From Chloroflexota bacterium (GTDB taxonomy: Bacteria; Chloroflexota; Dehalococcoidia; Plut-88900): 10,370 nt of DNA. The stretch lies in assembly GCA_022566235.1 (NCBI GenBank), contig JADFJI010000042.1, forward strand, positions 1 through 10,370. Direction: 5' to 3'. The translations under genes were made by a program, and so were the position numbers. The notes under the pieces are model-generated. The model was not told the DNA's origin, searched no databases, and saw nothing but the letters and a program-made list of their open reading frames with translations. The first letter of the stretch is position 1; the number at the start of each line of letters is the position of its first letter. Positions 1 to 6,766 of the stretch are shown piece by piece.

Positions 1-12
1 GGGGAAGAGATT

Positions 13-44
13 GGGTTTGGGTCCCGACAAGTCGGGACAAACCC
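13..44. repeat. Palindromic intergenic repeat, copy A
   Basis: An inverted repeat with arms GTCCCGAC (21-28) and GTCGGGAC (31-38) separated by AA. It is extended outward by GGGTTT (13-18) and AAACCC (39-44), with a two-base bulge at 19-20. The segment 26-46 recurs at 1883-1903 with one mismatch in 21 bases, so this is a dispersed element and not a gene-specific operator. Such short palindromes are common between genes in some high-GC uncultivated bacteria. Its function is unknown. Confidence 0.75.
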
Positions 45-52
45 CCTGTATG

Positions 53-74
53 GTTCGACAAGCTCACCACGAAC
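53..74. repeat. Short inverted repeat, GTTCG / CGAAC
   Basis: GTTCG (53-57) and CGAAC (70-74) enclose a 12-base loop that reads ACAAGCTCACCA. It lies directly after palindromic repeat copy A and looks like a second dispersed intergenic motif. No function can be assigned from one copy. Confidence 0.4.
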
Positions 75-270
75 GGGGGGTCCGCCCCTCTGTACTCCCC
101 GTTTGGAAGAGGTTATTAAATAGCCTCACCTGTAACCGGGGGCCACATTATGCGGAAGAGAGTTTGGGGATTCATAGGAATGGCAAGGGGCTTTGCCTCG
201 ATGTTGTGAATCGCCCAGGCCGGGTGCTAGGATGTGTCCCGGGGCGAAAGGCGGGCGCGGAGAGCTGTAA
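75..270. other. Non-coding leader upstream of the lyase gene
   Basis: The lyase reading frame stays open through this stretch by chance. The translated residues are low in recognisable structure and do not resemble any lyase N terminus, so I treat it as untranslated. I saw no convincing sigma-70 promoter; AT-richer patches at 113-121 and 146-151 lack a matching -35. I found no tRNA, rRNA or obvious riboswitch here. Confidence 0.5.
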
Positions 271-275
271 GGAGG
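271..275 (+). promoter_or_regulatory. Ribosome binding site that sets the TTG start of the lyase
   Basis: A perfect GGAGG core sits five bases upstream of an in-frame TTG at 281. None of the earlier in-frame start codons was seen to have a comparable site. This is the main reason for placing the lyase start at 281 and discarding about 90 residues of upstream open frame. Confidence 0.75.
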
Positions 276-280
276 ATATT

Positions 281-1786
281 TTGCGAAAGCAGCCGCACGG
301 AGAATACCAGGGATATCGCACCCCGGGCATCCGCCTCATGGAGCCGTTGCTGCCCGGCGTCTCGGCATTCACGGACGATACCGACCCCTCGGCCCTGTAC
401 CCCTATCACCTCTTCGATAAGGCCCATCTGGTGATGCTGGCCGAGGAGGACCTGATTCCCCGGCAGGACGCCGCGGCTATGTTGAAGGCCCTTCGGGAGA
501 TGGAGGCCCAGGGAGTGGGGGAAGTGCGGCAGCAGGTGGGCGGCACCATGCACTCGGGAGAGCAATACCTGATACGTCTCCTGGGGGAGGAGGTGGGAGG
601 CCGGATGCATCTGGGCCGGAGCTCCGGCGACCTGAGAGCCGTCTGGAGGCGATGCAGGGAGCGAGACTGTCTGATAGATATGATGGGTGAGATGAACGGC
701 CTCAGGGCAGCATTACTCGAGGTTGCAGAGAAGAACCTCGACGCCGTGATGCCCGGCTACACCCATAGCCAGCATGCCCAACCGACGACCCTGGGCCACC
801 AGTTCCTGGCCTGGGTCTGTGTCCTTGAGAGGTGCTTTCAGCGAGCCGATGTCGCTTACCGGCGGGTGAACGAAAGCCCTGCGGGGGCCGCTATCATGAC
901 CGGCTCCGACTTCCCCCTCAACCGGCACCGGACGGCTGAGCTCATGGGGTTCGATGGAGTGTTGAGGAACACGTACGATGCGATACTAAACGAGGATGTG
1001 GCCCTGGACACATTTCACGCCGTGGCCTTGGTCCATTTGAGCCTTTCAAGATGGGCCTCGGACATCAACTTCTGGTTCACCTCTGAAGCGGGATATATCG
1101 ACGTGCCCGACCGCTTCTGCGGCACCAGCAGCATCATGATGCAGAAGAAGAACCCTGACAGCCTGGAGTATGTGCGAGGAGCGGTGGCCGAGAGCATGGG
1201 AGGACTGATGACGGCCTTTGCCGTGCAGAAGGCCGCCAGCGGAGACCCCACCATGGACCTCCGATATATGGACCGAGCCCTCTTCAATTCCTTCGAGATG
1301 GCCATCCGGCACCTACGATGGTTCACGGAGCTGTTGCCTGAGATGGAGGTGAAGAGAGAGCGGATGAGGGAGATGGCGGGGGCCCACTGGGCCCAGGCCA
1401 CGGATGTCGCCGGGGCCCTGGTGCGAGAGAAGGGCCTGCCCTGGCGGACAGCGCACCAGATCGTCGGGATTCTGGTAAGGTACAGCAGCGAACGAAACAT
1501 CCGGCCCCAGGAGGTTACGCCGGCCCTCCTGGACGAGGCCGCAGTGGAGTATATGGGCGAGCCGGTTGGATTGGGTGACGAGGCGTTGCGCCGGGCCTTG
1601 GACCCCGTCGAGTTCGTGAACCGGCGTACCCTTTATGGTGGGCCATCCCCTGAGGAGTGCCTGCGCCGCCTGCCCGAGTATCGAGCTCAGTTGGAGCAGG
1701 ATGAGGCTTTGGTGGAGGAGAAATCGAAGAGATTGAGTCAGGCGGCCGACAAGCTGGAGCGTGCCATCGATGCCCTTGTGGACTAG
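281..1786 (+). CDS. Argininosuccinate-lyase-like C-N lyase (fumarase/aspartase superfamily)
   Basis: A 501-residue protein starting at TTG after a perfect GGAGG. Superfamily marks are clear: GYTHSQHAQP carries the conserved His at about 162, and the mobile serine loop is at about 281-294 (GTSSIMMQKKNPD, with Ser283/284, Lys289 and Asn291). The C-terminal ALDP..FV..R...GG pattern is typical of argininosuccinate lyases. Family members add or remove fumarate across a C-N bond as cytoplasmic tetramers. Oddities: the substrate loop normally reading R-S-R-N-D is R113-S-S-G-D117, so the Arg and Asn that hold argininosuccinate are replaced, and the usual Pro of the MPQKKNP loop is Met. No arginine biosynthesis genes are nearby. 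I therefore infer a catabolic relative acting on another amino-succinate-type or related substrate, as known for EDDS lyase, rather than true ArgH. The catalytic fold is near certain and the substrate is unknown. Confidence 0.88.
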   Translation: MRKQPHGEYQGYRTPGIRLMEPLLPGVSAFTDDTDPSALYPYHLFDKAHLVMLAEEDLIPRQDAAAMLKALREMEAQGVGEVRQQVGGTMHSGEQYLIRLLGEEVGGRMHLGRSSGDLRAVWRRCRERDCLIDMMGEMNGLRAALLEVAEKNLDAVMPGYTHSQHAQPTTLGHQFLAWVCVLERCFQRADVAYRRVNESPAGAAIMTGSDFPLNRHRTAELMGFDGVLRNTYDAILNEDVALDTFHAVALVHLSLSRWASDINFWFTSEAGYIDVPDRFCGTSSIMMQKKNPDSLEYVRGAVAESMGGLMTAFAVQKAASGDPTMDLRYMDRALFNSFEMAIRHLRWFTELLPEMEVKRERMREMAGAHWAQATDVAGALVREKGLPWRTAHQIVGILVRYSSERNIRPQEVTPALLDEAAVEYMGEPVGLGDEALRRALDPVEFVNRRTLYGGPSPEECLRRLPEYRAQLEQDEALVEEKSKRLSQAADKLERAIDALVD

Positions 1787-1816
1787 CGATAGTTTCAAAA
1801 ACCCTCACCCCCTGTG

Positions 1817-1845
1817 TCCCCCTCTCCCTCTAAGGGAGAGGGGGA
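1817..1845. repeat. Perfect hairpin downstream of the lyase, possible terminator
   Basis: Two perfect 13-base arms (1817-1829 and 1833-1845) of C/T-rich and G/A-rich sequence enclose the loop CTA. It begins 31 bases after the lyase stop codon and is followed by AAAATAAAT, not a T run, so on the + strand it is not a classical intrinsic terminator. It could still stop or stabilise the lyase transcript. The CCCTCTCCCT...AGGGAGAGGG type is a widespread dispersed repeat in many bacterial genomes, which is the more likely explanation. Confidence 0.7.
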
Positions 1846-1858
1846 GAAAATAAATCTG

Positions 1859-1903
1859 GTCCCGACAAGTCCCGATACTCGAGACAAGTCGGGACAGACC
1901 CCC
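1859..1903. repeat. Palindromic intergenic repeat, copy B
   Basis: GTCCCGAC (1859-1866) pairs with GTCGGGAC (1888-1895). A nested alternative pairs GTCCCGA (1869-1875) with TCGGGAC (1889-1895) around CTCGAG. The 21 bases 1883-1903 match 26-46 at 20 positions, so copies A and B flank the lyase gene in the same orientation. Compared with copy A, this copy has an extra internal partial unit. Confidence 0.75.
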
Positions 1904-1904
1904 G

Positions 1905-1932
1905 CTAGAGTACCGACGTGTCGGTACTCTAG
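1905..1932. repeat. 28-base near-perfect palindrome before the amidohydrolase
   Basis: Arms 1905-1917 (CTAGAGTACCGAC) and 1920-1932 (GTCGGTACTCTAG) are perfect 13-base complements with only GT between them. As DNA it could be an operator for a dimeric regulator of the downstream operon. As RNA the two-base loop is too tight, though opening one or two pairs would relieve it. It sits next to two other hairpins, so a repetitive element is equally possible. Confidence 0.7.
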
Positions 1933-1990
1933 AGTCCCTCTCAAGGGGAATTTTGGAACTGGTAACTGGTAATAGGAAGGTGAGGGAGCG

Positions 1991-2881
1991 ATGATAATAG
2001 ACGTGCACCGCCATATGTGGTCGGTCCAAGAGCGGTACCCCTCGGACTTCGCCGACCTGACGGGGCAAGAGCTTTCGCCTCCGCCAAGGTTGGACTGGCG
2101 GAGGACCACCCGCGAGATGATAGACGAGATGGACGGGGCCGGCGTGGACGTGGCGGTGCTCATCGTGGCGGACTTCGCTTCTCGCCTGGGGGAGCCCCCC
2201 TTCAGTATAGAAGAAGAAAACCGCTTCATAGCCGAGGCCAGGGACCTGTATCCTGAACGGATCATCGCATTCTACGGCATCGATCCTCGACGTCCCGGGG
2301 CAGCGGACGGGTTCCAGAAGGCGATAAAAGAGTTGAAGGTCTCGGGACTAAAACTGCATCCGGCAGCCGGATACTTTCCCCACGATAGGGCCTGCTACCC
2401 TCTGTACGAGCTGTGTGATGCCCATGGCCTCACCGTGCTGTTCCATTCCGGCCCGGCCGGGTTTCACCCAAAACTGGACGGTCGGTTCTCTCACCCCCTG
2501 GAGTTCGACCAGGTGGCCACGGACTTTCCCCACCTGGGCATCATCATGGGCCACGCCGGGGGCGAGTGGTGGGAGGACTGTGTGAGCATAGCTCGGAAGC
2601 ACCCCAACATGTTCCTGGAATTGGCCGAGTGGCAGGTCGATCTTCGAGATAGGCCAGAGCGGGCCCTCCCGGCCATAGACGCCATGCTCAAGACCCTCGG
2701 GAGGGAGCGAATTGTATGGGGCAGCGACCTTCCCGGCCTGCGGGCTGTCATGTCGCTGAGGGAATACGTGGAGCTTTTTAGAGACCTGCCCATCCTGGGC
2801 AAAGGCCACGGCCTCGCCTTCGATGACAGTGACGTCGATGCCATGTTAGGGGGGAACGCCGCCCGAATCCTTCGGCTGTAA
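1991..2881 (+). CDS. Amidohydrolase family 2 metal-dependent hydrolase or decarboxylase
   Basis: A 296-residue TIM-barrel protein of the amidohydrolase_2 (PF04909) type. Metal and active-site residues are visible in order: His6-x-His8 in the first strand (DVHRHMW), His123 in LKLHP, His152 in LFHSG, His188 in MGHAGG, and Asp246 in GSDLPG. The C-terminal GGNAARIL motif is typical. Length matches the family. Members hydrolyse C-N or C-O bonds (amide, lactone) or decarboxylate aromatic and heteroaromatic acids in the cytoplasm, usually with one Zn or Mn ion. ATG at 1991 is preceded by AGGAAGGTGAGGGAG, a purine-rich ribosome binding region. The gene stands 204 bases after the lyase, beyond the hairpins, and may open a new transcript that continues into the VOC gene 19 bases downstream. 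The exact reaction cannot be told. Confidence 0.9.
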   Translation: MIIDVHRHMWSVQERYPSDFADLTGQELSPPPRLDWRRTTREMIDEMDGAGVDVAVLIVADFASRLGEPPFSIEEENRFIAEARDLYPERIIAFYGIDPRRPGAADGFQKAIKELKVSGLKLHPAAGYFPHDRACYPLYELCDAHGLTVLFHSGPAGFHPKLDGRFSHPLEFDQVATDFPHLGIIMGHAGGEWWEDCVSIARKHPNMFLELAEWQVDLRDRPERALPAIDAMLKTLGRERIVWGSDLPGLRAVMSLREYVELFRDLPILGKGHGLAFDDSDVDAMLGGNAARILRL

Positions 2882-2900
2882 TGACACCTAGGAGGTGAAC

Positions 2901-3377
2901 ATGAAGGTGGAATGGTTCAATCACACCGGGTTCGTGGTCAGCGACATCGAGCGCTCCCTCGGGTTCTACCGGGACCTGCTGGGCCTGAAGGAGGAGCGCA
3001 ACATGATTGTGGAGGGGGAGTTCATCTCCAAGCTGGTGGGCTACCCCGAGGCCCGGCTGCACATCGTGTACCTGGGGATGGGGGATATGAGGCACGCTGT
3101 AGAGCTGATTCAGTATCTGGAACCAGCCGGGAAGCGGGCCGCTTCCATCCAGCGAAACGATGTGGGCGCCACCCACCTGGGGGTCATAGTTGACGACCTC
3201 GATGCGTTTTACCGGCACCTCTCGGAGGAAGGGGTTGAATTCGTAAGTCCACCCGCCCTGCGCCCCCAGGCCGAGTATCCCTGGGCCAGGAAGGTGTGTT
3301 ACCTCCACGACCCCGATGGCAACTTGCTGGAGTTTATAGAGCGGTCTCCCGCTCCACCCGACACCACCACGGTGTAG
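2901..3377 (+). CDS. VOC (glyoxalase/bleomycin-resistance/dioxygenase) family metalloprotein
   Basis: A 158-residue protein with two beta-alpha-beta-beta-beta modules. The first starts at NHTGFVVSDIERSLGFYRDLLGL and the second at THLGVIVDDLDAFYRHL. Four likely metal ligands fall at the expected places: His8, Glu69 (HAVELIQYL), His92 and Glu144 (NLLEFIE). This H-E-H-E pattern occurs in glyoxalase I, methylmalonyl-CoA epimerase-like and lyase members, so the reaction could be an isomerisation, epimerisation or ring cleavage. GGAGG at 2891-2895 lies five bases before ATG 2901. The GTG at 2895 overlaps that site and is rejected as start. It follows the amidohydrolase by 19 bases, so the two are probably co-transcribed. 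The substrate is unknown. Confidence 0.88.
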   Translation: MKVEWFNHTGFVVSDIERSLGFYRDLLGLKEERNMIVEGEFISKLVGYPEARLHIVYLGMGDMRHAVELIQYLEPAGKRAASIQRNDVGATHLGVIVDDLDAFYRHLSEEGVEFVSPPALRPQAEYPWARKVCYLHDPDGNLLEFIERSPAPPDTTTV

Positions 3378-3431
3378 GGTGCATCTCCAGGCTGTATTCT
3401 CGAGGGATGAGATAAATCACGGTTGCTTCCT

Positions 3432-3437
3432 TATAAT
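3432..3437 (+). promoter_or_regulatory. Possible -10 element of a promoter for the molybdenum hydroxylase operon
   Basis: A perfect TATAAT stands in the only sizeable gap between the VOC gene and the hydroxylase operon, in otherwise GC-rich DNA. No convincing -35 lies about 17 bases upstream, so this is only a candidate. An imperfect hairpin follows immediately, which could lie at the 5' end of the message. Confidence 0.35.
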
Positions 3438-3438
3438 A

Positions 3439-3466
3439 GGGGCCGAGAGGACGCGAGTCCTGCCCC
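3439..3466 (+). other. Imperfect hairpin in the leader of the hydroxylase operon
   Basis: GGGGC (3439-3443) can pair with GCCCC (3462-3466), and AGGAC (3448-3452) with GTCCT (3457-3461) around the loop GCGA. A four-base bulge, CGAG, lies on the left side. It starts just after the candidate TATAAT and ends 67 bases before the start codon. It could be the end of the upstream transcript or part of a leader. It does not match the molybdenum cofactor riboswitch as I know it. Confidence 0.35.
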
Positions 3467-3533
3467 CAGGTAAAAATCGCTCCCTTTATGAACGGCAGGC
3501 GAGCTCCGATGTAAGTCGTGTCAAGGGAAAATC

Positions 3534-5828
3534 ATGCCGCCTTCACAGGAATTCAGGATTATAGGCAGATCGTGGCCCAGGCACGACGCCCGGGAAAAGG
3601 TGCTGGGCCGCCCTATCTACGCCAGCGACTTCACGATGCCGGGTATGCTCCACGGACGAGCCCTGCGCAGTCTCTACCCCTCGGCCCGCATCCTGAGCAT
3701 CGATACCAGCGAGGCTGAAAAACTTCCCGGCGTAGTCTGCGTTCTCACCCACAAGGATGTCCCCAAGAACGAGATGGAGATGGCCCTGCCGGGCCGGATG
3801 GCCGAGGCCACGGCCGGGGCCCAGATGGCAACTCAACCCATTCTGGCCGATGGTAGGGTCCGCTTTCTGGGGGAAGCCATAGCCCTGGTTGCCGCCGAAT
3901 CTCCGGAGGCTGCCGCCCAGGCTTTGGACCTCATCAGGGTCGAATACGAGGAGTTGCCGGGGGTCTACGACTCGCTGGAAGCGATGAAGCAGGGGGCTCC
4001 GAAGGTTCACGAAAGCGGGAACATACTTCAGCGGTGGCACGTGCGGAAGGGAGACGTGGGCTCCGGGTTCGAGGAAGCGGACGTCATCCTGGAGCGCACC
4101 TACCATGTCCAGCTCCTGGACCACGCGTATATGGAGACGGAGGGCGGCGTCGCATGGGTCGATCCCGACGGCACGCTGGTGATGAAGGTGGGCACCCAGG
4201 TCGTAGAGCACTATACCGATGTGACCGAGGCACTTCAGATTCCCAGAAACAAGATCAGGTTGATAGCAGCGCCCATGGGCGGCGGCTTTGGAGGGCGGGA
4301 GGACGTGACGGTGGAGATCCTGGTGGGCCTTCTGGCATGGCACACCCGCCGGCCCGTCAGGCTGGTCTACTCCCGGGACGAGTCCATATTGGCCCACGGC
4401 AAGAGGAATGCATACGTCTTACGCTACAAGATGGGGGCCAAGCGATCGGGGGAGATCACCGCCCTGGAGGCTGAGGTAGTCTCCGACTCAGGGGCCTACG
4501 CCGCCCTCACCCCCTGGATCCTCTACTACACCACGGCCACCGCCACAGGGCCTTACCGCATACCCGACGTCCTGGTGGACGCCTCGGCAGTCTATACAAA
4601 CAACACCTTCGCCAGCGCATTTAGAGGCTTCGGGTCGGTGCAGGCCTGCTTCGCATACGAAGGGCACATGGATGCCATGGCAGGGGAGCTGGGCATGAGC
4701 CCCCGGGAGTTCAGGGAGCGTAACTATCTCAAGAAGGGCGATACCATTTCGAGCGGCTGGGCGTTGGAGTCGGAGCCGATGCTGGATGAGCTTACCAGTC
4801 GCGCCTGGGAGGCCCTGGGCCCGCCTCCGAAGCGGGAACCCGGCAAGAAGATCGGCCGGGGGATGGCCGCCACCATGGTCCCTTATGGCCGCATGGCCTG
4901 GACCCACGATTCCTCAACCGCCTGGGTCGGCATGGAGGCCGACGGCACCGCGATGGTCCGCTGTGCGGCCCCGGACCCGGGAGGAGGACAGGGGTCGTCC
5001 CTGGTCGCCATCGCCGCGGAGGTCCTGGGGCTGCCTATGAGCCGGGTATCGATAGGCCCCGCGGACAGCCACATGGCCCCTCGCGCAGGCACTACCACCG
5101 CCACTCGCCAGCTGTTCATGTCCGGAAATGCCGTGCTGAAGGCCGCTCGTGAGGTTCGGGAAAGCCTGGTGGCCCAGGCCGCTCAGATGTTAGGGGCCCG
5201 GGAGGCTGATATCGAGTTGGTGGAGGGTGACGCATTGACACCCGACGGCCGCCGCCTCGGCCTGGCTCAAGTGGTTAGAGAGGCTATCGCTAGCGGCCGT
5301 CCTGTGGAGTCCCTGGCCAAATACGATGCGCCTGTAGCCGACACCATAGACCCGGACACGGGCCAGGGCAAACCGTTCAACGATTTCACCTTCGGGGTGC
5401 AGGTCGCGGAGGTGGAGGTGGATGAGGAGACGGGCCAGGTGAGAGTCCGACGGTTCGTCACCGCCTTCGACGTGGGCAAGGCCATCAACCCCTCAGCGGT
5501 GGAAGGGCAGCTACAGGGTGGTGTGGGGATGGGCCTCGGCGACGCACTGATGGAGGAGGTGGTGATAGATGAGGGGTTCACCCGCAATCCGCACCTGATG
5601 GACTACAAGCTCCCGACCACACTGGACACGCCCGACATCGAGACCATCGTCCTGGAATCGGGGCAGGGGCTTGGGCCTTTCGGGGCCAAAGGGATCGGGG
5701 AGCCCGCACTCATACCAACACGGGCCACTATAGTCAACGCCGTAAGCGACGCCATAGGCGTTCAGCTTCGGGAAGCTCCCCTGACACCGGAACGGGTGTA
5801 CAGGGCGATGCGCTCCGGAACTGATTAG
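3534..5828 (+). CDS. Xanthine-dehydrogenase-family molybdopterin-binding (large) subunit
   Basis: A 764-residue catalytic subunit of a three-subunit molybdenum hydroxylase, which oxidises a carbon of an N-heterocycle, aromatic or aldehyde using water as oxygen donor. An N-terminal aldehyde oxidase/xanthine dehydrogenase a/b-hammerhead domain comes first, with VLGRPIYASDFTMPGMLHG near residue 25. The cofactor-binding part follows: MGGGFGGRED at 248-257, AFRGFG at 362-367, a GGGQGS segment near 485 and a TATRQ segment. The catalytic glutamate is Glu723 in KGIGEP. The loop after AFRG has no Cys-based AYRCSFR, which rules out aerobic CO dehydrogenase (CoxL). No signal peptide is seen, so it is probably cytoplasmic. 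AAGGG at 3523-3527 precedes ATG by six bases. The CoxG-like gene starts 15 bases later. The family is certain; xanthine as substrate is not implied. Confidence 0.95.
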   Translation: MPPSQEFRIIGRSWPRHDAREKVLGRPIYASDFTMPGMLHGRALRSLYPSARILSIDTSEAEKLPGVVCVLTHKDVPKNEMEMALPGRMAEATAGAQMATQPILADGRVRFLGEAIALVAAESPEAAAQALDLIRVEYEELPGVYDSLEAMKQGAPKVHESGNILQRWHVRKGDVGSGFEEADVILERTYHVQLLDHAYMETEGGVAWVDPDGTLVMKVGTQVVEHYTDVTEALQIPRNKIRLIAAPMGGGFGGREDVTVEILVGLLAWHTRRPVRLVYSRDESILAHGKRNAYVLRYKMGAKRSGEITALEAEVVSDSGAYAALTPWILYYTTATATGPYRIPDVLVDASAVYTNNTFASAFRGFGSVQACFAYEGHMDAMAGELGMSPREFRERNYLKKGDTISSGWALESEPMLDELTSRAWEALGPPPKREPGKKIGRGMAATMVPYGRMAWTHDSSTAWVGMEADGTAMVRCAAPDPGGGQGSSLVAIAAEVLGLPMSRVSIGPADSHMAPRAGTTTATRQLFMSGNAVLKAAREVRESLVAQAAQMLGAREADIELVEGDALTPDGRRLGLAQVVREAIASGRPVESLAKYDAPVADTIDPDTGQGKPFNDFTFGVQVAEVEVDEETGQVRVRRFVTAFDVGKAINPSAVEGQLQGGVGMGLGDALMEEVVIDEGFTRNPHLMDYKLPTTLDTPDIETIVLESGQGLGPFGAKGIGEPALIPTRATIVNAVSDAIGVQLREAPLTPERVYRAMRSGTD

Positions 5829-5843
5829 GATACAGGAGACGAA

Positions 5844-6305
5844 ATGCCGGTCTTCGAGGAAAGCGTGACCATCGATGCGCTCCAGGAAAGGGTGTGGGAC
5901 TTTCTCATGGACCCGGAGCGCCTGGCCGGGTGTATCCCCGGCTGCCAGGAGGTCCAGGCCATAGACGATACCACCTTCAAGGTCCGTATCAAGGTCAAGG
6001 TCGGGCCGTTCTCCACGACCCAGACGGCGACCATGCGGCTGACGGAGCTGGACCCGCCTCATCATCTGGTAGCCGAGGGCCAGGGCGACGACCCTCGGAT
6101 GGCCAGCAAGGTGGTCATGAAGACGAGGCTGGACCTTAGCCCCCTGGATGATGGGAAAACCAGGCTTGACTATACTATCGACGTGAAGCTGCTGGGCCGG
6201 CTGGGGATGCTGGGGGAGGCGGTGATGAGGGCCAAGGCCCGGGAGATGTCCGCCCAGTTCGCAAGGAACCTCAAGTCGGCCATTGAACAGGACCAAGCTG
6301 TATGA
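5844..6305 (+). CDS. CoxG-like SRPBCC protein (CO dehydrogenase subunit G family)
   Basis: A 153-residue protein with the CoxG pattern: an N-terminal strand (FEESVTIDA), then VWDFLMDPERLAGCIPGC, a run of beta strands, and a long C-terminal helix (LGRLGMLGEAVMRAKAREMSAQFARNL). CoxG proteins belong to the START/SRPBCC ligand-binding fold and are encoded with molybdenum hydroxylases. In some bacteria they help dock the enzyme at the membrane or deliver a lipid quinone electron carrier. This copy lacks an obvious C-terminal membrane anchor or proline-rich linker, so any membrane role is uncertain. AGGAG at 5834-5838 is five bases before ATG. The stop overlaps the next gene's start as ATGA, which points to translational coupling. 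Confidence 0.9.
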   Translation: MPVFEESVTIDALQERVWDFLMDPERLAGCIPGCQEVQAIDDTTFKVRIKVKVGPFSTTQTATMRLTELDPPHHLVAEGQGDDPRMASKVVMKTRLDLSPLDDGKTRLDYTIDVKLLGRLGMLGEAVMRAKAREMSAQFARNLKSAIEQDQAV

Positions 6306-6766
6306 ATCAGGAAATCAGTCTGGTCGTTAACGGGACCTCCCACACCGTCAGGGTGGGAGACCACTGGACCTTGCTGGACCTGCTTCACGATGCCCTGGAC
6401 CTTAAGGGCACCAAGGACGGCTGTGGAGAAGGGGTGTGTGGAGCATGCACCGTGCTGGTGAATGGCAGGGCGGTGCGGGCCTGTCTGACCCTTGCGGCCT
6501 ATGTCCAAGGGGCAGAGGTGGTTACCATCGAGGGGTTGGCCCGGGACGACGAGCTGGACCCGGTGCAGAGGACGTTCCTGGAGCTGGGGGCGGTGCAGTG
6601 CGGATACTGCACTCCGGGGATGATAATGATGTCCAAGGCCCTGCTTGATGAAAACCCGAATCCCACCCGCGATGAGGTGCGGGAAGCCCTGGCGGGGAAC
6701 CTTTGCCGGTGCTCTGGATATACCAAGATAATCGATGCGGTGATGGCTGTCAGGGGAGCCGATTAG
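6302..6766 (+). CDS. 2Fe-2S iron-sulfur (small) subunit of the molybdenum hydroxylase
   Basis: A 154-residue electron-transfer subunit carrying two 2Fe-2S clusters. The plant-ferredoxin-like domain has Cys41, Cys46, Cys49 and Cys61 (CGEGVCGACTVLVNG). The helical domain next to the molybdenum cofactor has Cys100 and Cys103 (CGYCTPGM) plus Cys135 and Cys137 (LCRCSGY). All eight ligands are intact, and length matches CoxS/NdhS-type subunits. It passes electrons from the molybdenum centre to the FAD subunit. Its ATG overlaps the CoxG-like stop by four bases, and its own stop TAG shares one base with the GTG start of the FAD subunit. Confidence 0.96.
   Translation: MNQEISLVVNGTSHTVRVGDHWTLLDLLHDALDLKGTKDGCGEGVCGACTVLVNGRAVRACLTLAAYVQGAEVVTIEGLARDDELDPVQRTFLELGAVQCGYCTPGMIMMSKALLDENPNPTRDEVREALAGNLCRCSGYTKIIDAVMAVRGAD

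Noticed and set aside
11..280. In-frame extension of the lyase by about 90 residues starting at ATG 11
   Set aside because: It runs through palindromic repeats, has no ribosome binding site, and gives residues unlike any lyase N terminus, whereas TTG 281 has a perfect GGAGG.
3379..3564. Open frame of 61 codons between the VOC gene and the hydroxylase large subunit
   Set aside because: It has no ribosome binding site and no recognisable domain, and it overlaps the start of the large subunit. It is best read as chance in a GC-rich spacer.
3543..4397. Long - strand open frame of 284 codons inside the large subunit gene
   Set aside because: It is an antisense shadow of a clearly conserved molybdopterin-binding sequence. 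Its product shows no domain of its own.
3534..5828. Aerobic CO dehydrogenase CoxL as identity of the large subunit
   Set aside because: The active-site loop reads AFRGFG and lacks the Cys-containing AYRCSFR signature of CoxL.
5511..6296. Long - strand open frame of 261 codons across the large subunit and CoxG-like genes
   Set aside because: It is antisense to two well-supported genes, spans their boundary and has no recognisable motif.
6703..6765. Upstream extension of the FAD subunit
   Set aside because: This stretch is coding for the FeS subunit C terminus in another frame. GTG 6766 overlaps the stop codon and has a good ribosome binding site.
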